DNA of 54,570 bases. It comes from an uncultured Acidimicrobiaceae bacterium (GTDB lineage: Bacteria; Actinomycetota; Acidimicrobiia; Acidimicrobiales; RAAP-2). Under the pieces are notes generated by a model. That model worked only from the letters and a program-made list of their open reading frames with translations. It ran no database searches and was not told where the DNA came from. Made by a program: the position numbers and the translations under genes. Within the stretch, counting starts at the first letter, position 1; the number at the start of each line of letters is the position of its first letter. Of the stretch, positions 26,695-35,250 are shown piece after piece. The stretch spans positions 1-54,570 of the forward strand of contig CAIQOJ010000083.1 of NCBI GenBank assembly GCA_903873395.1, read 5' to 3'.

Positions 26695-27213
26695 TCAGAG
26701 CAAGTGGACCCCTGTTTCGAGGAGCACGATGGTGACTCCGACGACAACCAGGCCAACGACATAGATGATGCGCCGAGACAACGGCTGATCCGAGCCACCG
26801 GCCGTCGCCACACCGACGATGGCCAACGCCAGAACGCCGACGATGTCGGCCAACCAGAATGCCGTCTGCATGGTCCATGCGCCGAGGCCGGCCAGGAAGA
26901 AAATCGCCGTGGCTGGCAGGGCAGCCGACACGATCGACCACGAATGACCAAGCTCTCTGGCGACGTCAGCCAGGGATGTTTGCGCCTTTCCTTCTGCCCG
27001 TGTCGCCACCAGGTCGGAAAGTGCATGGGCCAACCAGATAGCGGTCGCCCCGATGACCACGACGCAAGCCGTGGTCAGGGCCCCTGGATGAAGTTCGAAG
27101 GTGAGCCCGGCAATGGCCACCAGGGTGGCGATGGTGCCGTAGATGTAGTTGGCCATCCAACGGACGGTCCACTCCCGTCGAGAACGCCCTGTGGCCAGCC
27201 TGACCCAACTCAC
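26695..27213 (-). CDS. Polytopic membrane protein of unknown function
   Basis: A 172-residue protein with about four or five hydrophobic segments: IYGTIATLVAIAGLTFEL, ALTTACVVVIGATAIWLAHAL, LPATAIFFLAGLGAWTM, FWLADIVGVLALAIVGVA and IIYVVGLVVVGVTIVLLE. A hydrophilic loop after the second segment contains the acidic/basic stretch TRAEGKAQTSLADVARELGHS. The GTG at 27213 is preceded by GAGAGG; an ATG 57 bp in is also possible. I do not recognise the family. It is separated by gaps from its neighbours and reads in the same direction as the upstream small gene. Confidence 0.72.
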   Translation of the reverse strand: MSWVRLATGRSRREWTVRWMANYIYGTIATLVAIAGLTFELHPGALTTACVVVIGATAIWLAHALSDLVATRAEGKAQTSLADVARELGHSWSIVSAALPATAIFFLAGLGAWTMQTAFWLADIVGVLALAIVGVATAGGSDQPLSRRIIYVVGLVVVGVTIVLLETGVHLL

Positions 27214-27349
27214 CGAGATTGAGCCTCTCTGGTCCCCTCATCGGCCGAAACCATCAGCGGGAGCGGTGCTGGAATCATTCCCGAAGATTAGGGGCAACAC
27301 GGCGCTCACGACCGCATGACAACTTCCATCGCCCGTCAGCTGGCCTTCA

Positions 27350-27371
27350 CTTCAGTCATCGCCAACTGAAG
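27350..27371 (-). terminator. Hairpin downstream of small minus-strand gene
   Basis: A 7-bp stem CTTCAGT/ACTGAAG with an 8-base loop, about 40 bp downstream of the small gene that ends at 27411. There is no poly-T tail, so its role as a terminator is weakly supported. Confidence 0.35.
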
Positions 27372-27410
27372 GACGTGCTGCCCGGCACAACTCGTTGGTT
27401 CTGCTTGAGA

Positions 27411-27617
27411 TCAGCTAGCGATCAGGTCGTCGTTCCCGAATGCGGAATCCGCATCACCGGACGAGAGGGCGACAGGTCCGTAGTACGGGGTAGGCCTGCT
27501 GCTTGCCGCATGCCCTCCGCCGCTGACCCCTCGCTGGCGAGACTCGGCCGCGCTTGAGGCAGCCTGCCCCTGTTCCCACCAGATAACCCGCTTCTTGCCT
27601 TTTCGGAAGACCATCAT
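27411..27617 (-). CDS. Small hypothetical protein (68 aa)
   Basis: Starts with two consecutive ATGs (27617, 27614) just after GAGGAA, a good ribosome binding site. The product begins MMVFRKGKKRVIWWEQGQAA and continues with a Ser/Gly/Ala-rich, probably disordered tail ending in GNDDLIAS. Codon third positions are GC-rich as in neighbouring genes, which supports coding. The basic/aromatic start could bind a membrane or nucleic acid. No family is recognised. It precedes no obvious operon partner. Confidence 0.45.
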   Translation of the reverse strand: MMVFRKGKKRVIWWEQGQAASSAAESRQRGVSGGGHAASSRPTPYYGPVALSSGDADSAFGNDDLIAS

Positions 27618-27779
27618 GTTCCTCGTTCCACGTCCGACTGCGTGCAGTGAGAGCAATGATGACTGGGCGTTACCGGCCGTTGGTGGCACATCGGTTGCAG
27701 GACGGTTGCAACGCCTCCAAAGTGCTGACGACGTCACGCAACGTGGTCATCCCACTCGACTCAAGCCTGAGTGGAGGAC

Positions 27780-30323
27780 TCAGGAGACGCGGGGAACTCG
27801 GGACAGGATCTCCGAGACGACCTCATACGCCGACGTTCCGAGCCAACTGGCGACCACATCAGCCGGCACGGCCTCATCCCCTTGGCTCCCGATGAGCACC
27901 ACCTCGTCGCCTCGACGCACCCCGGGGATGTCCGTCACGTCGATCGAGATCTGATCCATCGATACCCGGCCTGCCAGCGGTGCTCGCTGTCCGCGCACAA
28001 GCACATGGTGCCAGGTGGCTGGCGCTCGCCGCAGGCCGTCGGCGTAGCCGACAGGCACCGTCGCCACCCGGCTCGGTCGTGCGGTTCGCCACATGTGGCC
28101 GTACCCGACACCCTCACCCGGGCCAAGGTCATGGACCTGGGCGACTTGCGACCGCCAGGAAAGAGCGGGCAGCAGGTTGTCTGCAGGCACGTCGGGACCA
28201 GGTGCCAGCCCGTAGACGGCGATGCCTGGTCGCACGAGATCAAAGGTGGCATCGCTCCGCATGAGCAGCCCTGCGCTGTTGGCTGCATGCACCGTCCGCG
28301 GCCGATCACCGGTGGATTCGAGGTCGGCCACCACAGCCCGGAATGCCGAGAGTTGGGCATCCGTGGCCGCCACGCCTTGGGCCGATGGGTCGTCGGCACA
28401 GGCAAAGTGGGTGAACAGTCCCGAGACGGCAACACCGTCGATGTTGGCCACCTCCCTGAGGAACCCGGCAGCGTCCTCTGCAGGCACGCCCAGGCGGTGC
28501 ATGCCTGTGTCCACCTTGACGTGGAGTTGAGCGGTGCGATCGAGGGCTTGCGCTGCTGAGCCATAGGCCCGCGCCGTCTCTCGGTCGAACACCGCCAAGG
28601 TGAGATCGAGCGACAGTGCCTCACGAGCCTGCCAGGCCGGGGTATGGCCCAACACCAGGATCGGCGCGCGAATACCGGCGTCACGGAGAACCCGAGCTTC
28701 CGGCACACACGCCACACCGAGCCATGTGGCCCCGTGGCGCAGCGCAGTGTGAGCCACCTGGACGGCTCCGTGTCCATAGGCATCGGCTTTCAGGACGACC
28801 ATGACATCGGCCCCGAGGGCGCGGGTGGTCAGATGGCGGACATTGTGAGCGACCGCACCGAGGTCGATCTCCAACCAGGTGGGCCGCTCTGTCGAGACGA
28901 CGCCGATTGACTGCCAAGCCCGGTCTTGGCGCACCAGCACTTCCGCCGGATCGACGCTGGGATCGAGCAACAATGCCACCACCCGCTCCATGCGTGACGA
29001 GGCACTCCCCTTGATCAAGGCAGTCGCGCCTGGTCCGAGATGGGCTCGAGCGGCGTCAGCGGCATCTTCGGGCGTGAAGGTGATGGACACGCGCTCAGGG
29101 GCCAGACCGGCCGCCATGGCCGCTTCGGCGATCCATGCTGCAGCCCGTCCCTGAGTGATCAGGACGTCGGCCACTTCGCCCGCCCGTTGGCCGATCACGC
29201 GGTGCCAGCGTTCGCTGTCGCCCCCCAGCTCGGCCATCTCGCCATGCACAACGATGGCCGGGGTGCCGCCGATGGCGGCCAGGACCTCGAGGCCGGCCAG
29301 CACCGACCGGGGGGCGGCATTGTAGGAGTCGTCAAGCAGCAGACTCCCGTCCAGACCAGCCAGCGGATGCAGACGCCCGGCTACCGGCCGCGACGAGGCC
29401 AGAGCGGTTGCTGCCGTTTCGGGCTCGACGCCAAAGCGCCTCCCCACCGCCAGGGCGGCCATCACCGACGTTGCGACCTGGGCACCCAGCAGTGGCGTGT
29501 GGATGCGGTCGTGCCACGTGCCTGCCGAGATCTCCAAGGTGGTGCCCGATGGCGTCACCTCGACGGCGTGGACGGTCACCTCCTGCTCAGGTCCCGCACC
29601 AACGGTGACCACCTGTGCGGCTGTACGTTCGGCCAAATCCGCCACCCGTGGATCGTCGGCGGCCAATACCGCAAGTCCGTTCTCCGGCAGGCGCTCAACC
29701 AACACGCCCTTTTCACGGGCCACGCCTTCGACATCACCGAGGGCCACGAGGTGAGCGGCATCGATGGCCGTAACCACGCCGACTTCGGGCGGAGCGAGGT
29801 CGCACATGGCGGCGATCTCACCGAAATGACCGGTGGCCATCTCCACCACGGCGATCTGATGTTCAGGTCGCAGGCCACCGAGGGCCACGGCCAGACCAAA
29901 CCGGCCGCTGTAGTTCCCCGGAGTCCGAAAGACGGTGAACCGGGTGGCCAGCACATCAGCGATCAGTTCTTTGGTTCCGGTCTTACCCACGGTGCCCGTC
30001 ACCGCCACCACGCGAGGACCCCAGGCCCGCACTACCCAAGCGCCATAGCGCTCCATAGCCGCCACCGTGTCCTCAACCACCAACGCGCACCGATCGGAAG
30101 GCACCGAGTGTGGGACGGACACCAAGGCTGCCCGAGCCCCTGCAGCAAAGGCCTGAGCAACGTGATCGTGGCCATCACCGCGGGCCGTCCGCACGGCGAC
30201 GAAGAGGTCGCCGGGCTCGATCAATCGGGAGTCGAAGCAGAATCGCGGCCACCACTCCCCTTCCGATGCGCCGCGAACCTCGAGCTGCGGGGAGGATGCC
30301 TGGAGATCGGACAGGTGGATCAT
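27780..30323 (-). CDS. MurF-alanine racemase fusion
   Basis: An 847-residue bifunctional protein, with the start at ATG 30323 overlapping the upstream TGA (ATGA). Residues 1 to about 455 are a Mur ligase of MurF type (UDP-MurNAc-tripeptide:D-Ala-D-Ala ligase): RFCFDSRLIEPGDLFVA, P-loop TGTVGKTGTKE (GKT at 113-115), DDSYNAAPRS and ALIKGSASSRME. Residues about 480-847 are a PLP alanine racemase: EIDLGAVAHN, the PLP-lysine motif VLKADAYGHG (Lys512), VDTGMHRLG, the VPVGYADGLRR region and GRVSMDQISIDV. The same domain order is known in Bacteroidetes. With the separate MurF and Ddl genes upstream it forms one coupled D-alanine pathway operon. The P-loop has Gly where MurF normally has Thr, so the ligase half may be altered. 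Confidence 0.92.
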   Translation of the reverse strand: MIHLSDLQASSPQLEVRGASEGEWWPRFCFDSRLIEPGDLFVAVRTARGDGHDHVAQAFAAGARAALVSVPHSVPSDRCALVVEDTVAAMERYGAWVVRAWGPRVVAVTGTVGKTGTKELIADVLATRFTVFRTPGNYSGRFGLAVALGGLRPEHQIAVVEMATGHFGEIAAMCDLAPPEVGVVTAIDAAHLVALGDVEGVAREKGVLVERLPENGLAVLAADDPRVADLAERTAAQVVTVGAGPEQEVTVHAVEVTPSGTTLEISAGTWHDRIHTPLLGAQVATSVMAALAVGRRFGVEPETAATALASSRPVAGRLHPLAGLDGSLLLDDSYNAAPRSVLAGLEVLAAIGGTPAIVVHGEMAELGGDSERWHRVIGQRAGEVADVLITQGRAAAWIAEAAMAAGLAPERVSITFTPEDAADAARAHLGPGATALIKGSASSRMERVVALLLDPSVDPAEVLVRQDRAWQSIGVVSTERPTWLEIDLGAVAHNVRHLTTRALGADVMVVLKADAYGHGAVQVAHTALRHGATWLGVACVPEARVLRDAGIRAPILVLGHTPAWQAREALSLDLTLAVFDRETARAYGSAAQALDRTAQLHVKVDTGMHRLGVPAEDAAGFLREVANIDGVAVSGLFTHFACADDPSAQGVAATDAQLSAFRAVVADLESTGDRPRTVHAANSAGLLMRSDATFDLVRPGIAVYGLAPGPDVPADNLLPALSWRSQVAQVHDLGPGEGVGYGHMWRTARPSRVATVPVGYADGLRRAPATWHHVLVRGQRAPLAGRVSMDQISIDVTDIPGVRRGDEVVLIGSQGDEAVPADVVASWLGTSAYEVVSEILSRVPRVS

Positions 30324-32761
30324 CGGCGGGCAGACCGCTCGACGGCGGCCTCGACGATCCGGTCGAGAGCGGCCCATGGGGGCAACGGATCGGCATCAGC
30401 AAGCCACTGGGAGTAGAAGACCGTGGCCTCGGTCAGACCGCACAAGGTGTTGATCTCCAGCAGGTGGACGATGTCATCCACCTGGTCCCAGAACAGGTCG
30501 AGCCGGGCATAGCCCTCGATGGCAAAGCCCTGAGCAATTGCCTCCACCCGGGCACGCACCGACTCGGCTCGAGCGGCACCGATGAAGAGATCGAGCGCCA
30601 GATTGGTACCCACGCCCTGCTGGAACTTTTGCTGCAGGGTGAGTTCATCGGCTGCCACGGCCACACTGGGGACGGCTGCGACCAGCCCCCGCCCAGGTCG
30701 GTCGAGCACCGCAGCGGTGAGTTCGACGTAGCGCTTGGCCTCGAACCACGGGCGCAGCGTCTCAAGGTTCAGGTCGCCCCGAGGAAGCGCCACTGGCTCG
30801 TCCTCGACAAAGGCCCGCTCCAGAAGCCATCTCGTTGGTGGCGGAACCGGCATGGCGATGGCCGCAGCACGATCCCCCAGGTCGGTCCGCACCTCGTCAG
30901 AGGCGAACTCGGGATCCTCGCGCACGACGGCGCTGAAGAAGCGAGCCATCGTGGCCGGTTCTTTGAGGATCTTGACCCCCGTGGAACAGCCGTCAGTCGC
31001 TGGCTTGCACACCAATCGAGACGCACCGAGTTCGCCGCACAGTGCCGCAAAGATCCGTTCGGCGCCTGCAGTGTCCTCTGCCTCGCCAGCCCATCCCCCG
31101 AGCTCGAAGAGGCTGACCACTCGCTGGGTAGGCGCACCGACACCATCGATGCCGAGGGCAACGGCTACTTCAGCCGTCACCGCTTTGTCGCTGGCCACCT
31201 GCGATGTACGAGGTCCCGAGCCGTTGTAGGGGACGCCAAGGTGATCCAGCGCAAGTTGGAGCCGGCCGTCTTCGCCGGGACCGCCGTGCAGGGCGAGGAA
31301 CACCATGTCGGCTTGGGCCACCGATTCTGCCAGTGCCTGGGGATGCCCGGCGGCCAGCGTGGTCGGCTGGACTTTCTCGCTCAGGCCGAATTCGACTCGC
31401 ACCTGTGCTCCCACCCGCTCCACGGCTGCCCGGCGCTGTGGGTCGTCCACCAGTGCCTGGATCTCTTCGACGTCGTGGTGGAGGACGTAGAAGAGCCCGA
31501 TCTCGGTATACCTGCTGCGCAGATCCATCAGGGTGAAGCGCACGTCGTACCCCGAAGCCAGCAGAGAAAGGCCGACGAAGCATCCGCTCTGACGGCTGAC
31601 CTGGCGCTCACTGGTCGTGCCACCCAGGATCACGTGAATGCGTCGACCGGAAGACGGGCCTTGAGCATCTGTCGCCCCCACTACGCCGTCGCTACCTGTG
31701 GCCGCCGCCAGCAACCCGAAGATCAGTCCCCGGTGATCGAGACCGATCATCGCTGCCTGTTGGAACACGAAGCTGGAGAACCCCATGCCACCGATACCGT
31801 TGATGTCGGTCACCACGACGACGCCCTCCGGCGTGAGGAAGCCGTCGATCCGAGCCATGTGGCGCAGACCTAACGCGCCATAGGCCTCCGTGGCGCGGCG
31901 GCGAATCTCATGGAGCGTTGCGTCGTCGATCCTCATGGGCGTGTGATGGAGCACACCCGAACCGTGAAGGTACTTCTCTTCGGTTCCATACACCAGGCGG
32001 CCGTGAGGCTTGTCGACTTCTGTCGGCGCCAAAGCGCAGGGCAAACCACCGGGACCGTCGAGTACCACCACCGAAAACTCGATCCCGGGTACGAACTCCT
32101 CCACCAGCGCCGCCGTCGCACCGCCAGCCATGGCCGAATCGATGGCTGCAGCGATCGCTGCTGGCTCCAGCGGCACGACGGACACCCCGAACGAGGAGCC
32201 CCCGGCCACGGGCTTCACTGCCACCTTGTCGCCCGGTGCCACCGGGCCCAAGCGACCGTCGAGGGCCAGTGCCGCCACCACTGCTGCGGTCGGATCGCCC
32301 TCCCAGGCACTCCGCTCGATACGCAGGTAGCCGGGAACGGCGAAGCCCGACCGGGCCAGCGTGTCGTAACACACCTCTTTGTCGAGCGTGCGGGCCAGGG
32401 CGTCAGGGGTGGAAAAGACATAAGGGACGCCCCATGCCTCGAAGCGCTGCTGCAGCACGCCGTCCTCACCGAATGTTCCGTGCACGATGGGCACCGCCAC
32501 GTCGTGAGCACGAGCCAGATCGGCCACCTCGTCCCACGTCAGGGCACCGTCGTCATCGCGTAGCTGCGACTCGAAGTCGGCGCACGTGTTGGCGTAGTAG
32601 TACAGCGGTGGGAGCAGGTAGGGCTGCAGGTCGCGATCGATGAAGATGACCGAGACTTCGCTTGCCGGGTCGGCCTGGAGATAGGTCACCCATGGCTTGA
32701 TCGAGCCGGCGCTGACATCACGCTCCTCGCTCGGACCGCCGAAGAACAGCAGTACCTTCAT
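30320..32761 (-). CDS. Tandem D-alanine-D-alanine ligase (two Ddl modules in one protein)
   Basis: An 813-residue protein made of two ATP-grasp Ddl units joined by a short linker (about 352-374). First unit: FFGGPSEERDVS, HGTFGEDG (94-101), KPVAGGSSFGVS (183-194), EEKYLHGSG (omega-loop) and metal region HMARIDGF...VVTDING (Asp319-Asn321, where Ddl has Glu-x-Asn). Second unit: LGGTTSERQVSRQSG, HGGPGEDG (492-499), CKPATDGCSTGV, and YARLDLF...LLEINTLCG (Glu769-Asn771). So the first half carries Asp in place of the usual Glu, and the second keeps the standard E-I-N-T. A normal Ddl is about 350 residues. It overlaps MurF upstream and MurF-Alr downstream by four bases each. Confidence 0.9.
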   Translation of the reverse strand: MKVLLFFGGPSEERDVSAGSIKPWVTYLQADPASEVSVIFIDRDLQPYLLPPLYYYANTCADFESQLRDDDGALTWDEVADLARAHDVAVPIVHGTFGEDGVLQQRFEAWGVPYVFSTPDALARTLDKEVCYDTLARSGFAVPGYLRIERSAWEGDPTAAVVAALALDGRLGPVAPGDKVAVKPVAGGSSFGVSVVPLEPAAIAAAIDSAMAGGATAALVEEFVPGIEFSVVVLDGPGGLPCALAPTEVDKPHGRLVYGTEEKYLHGSGVLHHTPMRIDDATLHEIRRRATEAYGALGLRHMARIDGFLTPEGVVVVTDINGIGGMGFSSFVFQQAAMIGLDHRGLIFGLLAAATGSDGVVGATDAQGPSSGRRIHVILGGTTSERQVSRQSGCFVGLSLLASGYDVRFTLMDLRSRYTEIGLFYVLHHDVEEIQALVDDPQRRAAVERVGAQVRVEFGLSEKVQPTTLAAGHPQALAESVAQADMVFLALHGGPGEDGRLQLALDHLGVPYNGSGPRTSQVASDKAVTAEVAVALGIDGVGAPTQRVVSLFELGGWAGEAEDTAGAERIFAALCGELGASRLVCKPATDGCSTGVKILKEPATMARFFSAVVREDPEFASDEVRTDLGDRAAAIAMPVPPPTRWLLERAFVEDEPVALPRGDLNLETLRPWFEAKRYVELTAAVLDRPGRGLVAAVPSVAVAADELTLQQKFQQGVGTNLALDLFIGAARAESVRARVEAIAQGFAIEGYARLDLFWDQVDDIVHLLEINTLCGLTEATVFYSQWLADADPLPPWAALDRIVEAAVERSARR

Positions 32762-34080
32762 CCCTGTGCTCCCTGGTCGTGCTCGGTGCCTGTCAAGCGT
32801 GAGACGAGATGCTCCAGACCCACGGATCGACTGGCCTTGACGAGCACGCCCGTCCCCCGGCCTGATTCGGCCAGCAGTTCGATCACCTGGTCCTCGCTCA
32901 CTGGTTCGACACCGTAGGCGGCGGTCCTGACTGCGACCACCTCGATCCCGAGCGAGGCCGCCAAGTCGGCCATGGATCGATGCGCCTCGTCACTCCCCTC
33001 GCCCAGTTCGGCCATCTCACCCAAGACAGCCACGCGGCGGTCGACGTCCATCGAAGCCAGAGCCGCAAGGGCGGCCTGCATGGATGTCGGGTTGGCGTTG
33101 TACGCATCGTCGATGACCACGAGCCCGGATGCGGCCTGGTGAACCTGAGACCGGCCGGCCGAACCCACGGCGCCAGCGAGGCCGTCAGCCGCCGCCTCCA
33201 ATGGGACGCCAGCACACACGGCGACAGCCAGCGCAGCTGCAGCATTGGGTAGTTGGTGGTCACCCCGGACTGACAGACGAGCAGAAACGGTCCCCCAGGG
33301 CGTATCGAAGCGAACCGATGGCCGGAGCTCCTCGTCACGGCCCAGCAACGTCGCCCGGACATCGCCGGTAGCCGTGCCGAAGGTAAGCACGCTGGCCTCT
33401 GTTCGAGACCGCACGGCATCACCACAGTCCACATCGTTCAAGATGGCGTAGCCCTCCGCGGGCAGGTCAACGATGAGCGAACCCTTCTCGGCGAGCACAC
33501 CCGTCTGGCCGCCCAGATGCTCGAGGTGTGCCTGTCCAATCGAGGTGATCACACCGATAGAAGGACACACGAGGTCGGCCAGGAGGGCGATGTCTCCAGG
33601 GTGTCGGGCACCCATCTCCACCACCACCGCTTCGGCGTCGGCCGGGGTCGCCAAGATGGTCAGCGGGACGCCGAGTTCATTATTGAACGATGCCCGAGTG
33701 GCGTGGGTGCGGAGTCTCGAACCCAGTGCTGCCGCCGCTAGATCCTTGACCGTCGTTTTTCCAACAGACCCGGTGATGGCCACCACGTGCTCTGGCAGTC
33801 TGTCCCGCACTCCTCCAGCCAGAGTCAGAAAGGCGAGAGACGTGTCCTCCACCATGATGGCCGTGCCCCCAACGGGAGCCTTCGAACTCAGGTAGGCCGT
33901 CGCTCCACGTTCCAACGCTTGTCCCACGAAGTTGTGTCCGTCTCGTTCGGCGACGACAGGGACGAACAGTTGACCTGGAGCGATGCTGCGCGAATCCACC
34001 GAGGCACCATCGACCTCGCTGTCTGGACCTACCAGGTCACCATCGACAAGTCGGGATACCTCGGCCGCGGTCACACGCAT
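32758..34080 (-). CDS. murF: UDP-N-acetylmuramoyl-tripeptide:D-alanyl-D-alanine ligase (MurF)
   Basis: A 440-residue cytoplasmic Mur ligase that adds D-Ala-D-Ala to the peptidoglycan precursor. Start at ATG 34080, where the family N-terminus begins (MRVTAAEVSRLVDGDL); the frame extends 261 bp further upstream without homology-like sequence. Motifs: VDSRSIAPGQLFVPV, P-loop AITGSVGKTT (104-110), the central EMGARHPGDI, DDAYNANPTSM and GEMAELGEGS. All are standard for an active MurF. It is first in the operon and its TGA overlaps the ddl-ddl ATG (ATGA). A second MurF domain in the same operon is unusual. Confidence 0.93.
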   Translation of the reverse strand: MRVTAAEVSRLVDGDLVGPDSEVDGASVDSRSIAPGQLFVPVVAERDGHNFVGQALERGATAYLSSKAPVGGTAIMVEDTSLAFLTLAGGVRDRLPEHVVAITGSVGKTTVKDLAAAALGSRLRTHATRASFNNELGVPLTILATPADAEAVVVEMGARHPGDIALLADLVCPSIGVITSIGQAHLEHLGGQTGVLAEKGSLIVDLPAEGYAILNDVDCGDAVRSRTEASVLTFGTATGDVRATLLGRDEELRPSVRFDTPWGTVSARLSVRGDHQLPNAAAALAVAVCAGVPLEAAADGLAGAVGSAGRSQVHQAASGLVVIDDAYNANPTSMQAALAALASMDVDRRVAVLGEMAELGEGSDEAHRSMADLAASLGIEVVAVRTAAYGVEPVSEDQVIELLAESGRGTGVLVKASRSVGLEHLVSRLTGTEHDQGAQG

Positions 34081-34243
34081 CGGGCAACCTCGCCGCAGCG
34101 GCGTTCGAGAGCGTGGGTCATCACGGAATGAAGGAGAGGATGGTCGTAGTGCTCCGGAATTGAAGGGCGCCGGCCGGGCCTTCAGACTACAGGGGCACCT
34201 GGAGGGGATGGGGGTGTTGCGGACACCACCACGTCGAGGCCGA

Positions 34244-35080
34244 TCAGTCGGACGGCGTCCACTCCGTGTCGAGTTCGAAGAACTGCTCGATGAGTGCTTC
34301 GATGCCGATCCCAAGGATCGTCCACTCCTGATCTCCCCCATCGGGTCCGGTGGCCCGGACGATGCCGTGAAGGCTTCGGGGGTCGGCTCGGTCCCGAAGG
34401 GCGCATCCCTTGATCAGGGCGCTCACGGAGGCAGTGAAGTGTTGGAGCGCAAGCCCAGGCCGAAGATGCAGTCCGAACGCTTCTTGGAGTTGTTCGGCGA
34501 AGACCGCATTGCGTGCCTCCACGACCGAGTAGCTCCGCTGCAGGGCCTCGTGAATCTCGTCGCTCGCACCGCCACTCGGCGCCGATGATGACAGTGCCCA
34601 CACACCGACCACGGCGGCCCACGAACCCGAACCGGAGACGGCATCGAGATTGGCTTCCGCGGTCAGCCGTGCGAGCTCGCTCAGGGCTCGGCGCCTACCT
34701 TCCAGCGTGGACCGATCGGCTTCGGCGAGGACCTGCTGGGTGACGTCAGCGACCTCGACGGCTAGCAAGGTCATGTCGTCAGAGGCCACCGAGGCCAGTA
34801 CTGCGCTTTGGAACTCCGCCTGGTTCTGCCACACCCTGCCGATGACCGACGCGTTAGTGATCCGAATACCCGATGTGGAGGCTACGCGTTCGAACACCCG
34901 CTTGAACGTGAGGTGTTCGGCACCCGTCCCCAGACCCTCTTCGAGAAGGATGGTTGTTCCCGTTTCGATCAGCAGCGAGCGCAACTCGGCGCGAGTGCGA
35001 CGGGTCGGTTGGGTTGCCGTTAGAGGGTTCGGCGCCAGCGGAGGCGCAGTCGTAGGTGCGCCCTCGTCGGGGGCGCTCAT
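34244..35080 (-). CDS. TetR-family transcriptional regulator
   Basis: A 278-residue protein with a TetR-type helix-turn-helix region near residues 30-90: ELRSLLIETGTTILLEEGLG followed by RVASTSGIRITNASVIGRVW, the recognition part. The first about 25 residues are Pro/Thr/Ala-rich and likely disordered. The HTH is longer and less regular than usual. The ligand-binding C-terminal domain is not recognisable beyond helices. It sits between the murF operon and the riboswitch-controlled toroid gene, in the same direction as both; its target could be either or elsewhere. Confidence 0.75.
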   Translation of the reverse strand: MSAPDEGAPTTAPPLAPNPLTATQPTRRTRAELRSLLIETGTTILLEEGLGTGAEHLTFKRVFERVASTSGIRITNASVIGRVWQNQAEFQSAVLASVASDDMTLLAVEVADVTQQVLAEADRSTLEGRRRALSELARLTAEANLDAVSGSGSWAAVVGVWALSSSAPSGGASDEIHEALQRSYSVVEARNAVFAEQLQEAFGLHLRPGLALQHFTASVSALIKGCALRDRADPRSLHGIVRATGPDGGDQEWTILGIGIEALIEQFFELDTEWTPSD

Positions 35081-35232
35081 ACTTTCACTTCTTCTAGCTG
35101 CATGTTTGCGATCATCAGTGCGTTCGGACTTCCCAGCACACTCGCCATGCGCCTCACGTGAACTACCGCCCAGCCATCATCGTAATCGGGTGAACCCTAC
35201 CGTCATGTTCACGCCCAGTGCACCGGGCATTT

Positions 35233-35250
35233 GTGCTCACAGCGGAGCAC
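35233..35250 (-). terminator. Hairpin just after the toroid gene
   Basis: A 6-bp stem GTGCTC/GAGCAC with a 6-base loop beginning immediately after the stop codon at 35251. There is no T-tract. It is a candidate terminator for the cobalamin-regulated gene. Confidence 0.4.

Noticed and set aside
30110-31873. Long plus-strand frame opposite ddl-ddl and murF-alr
   Set aside because: The minus strand has clear Ddl and MurF motifs in the same place; the plus frame has no family features.
34081-34341. Upstream extension of murF
   Set aside because: Ser/Arg/Pro-rich with no Mur-ligase similarity; the family N-terminus starts at 34080.
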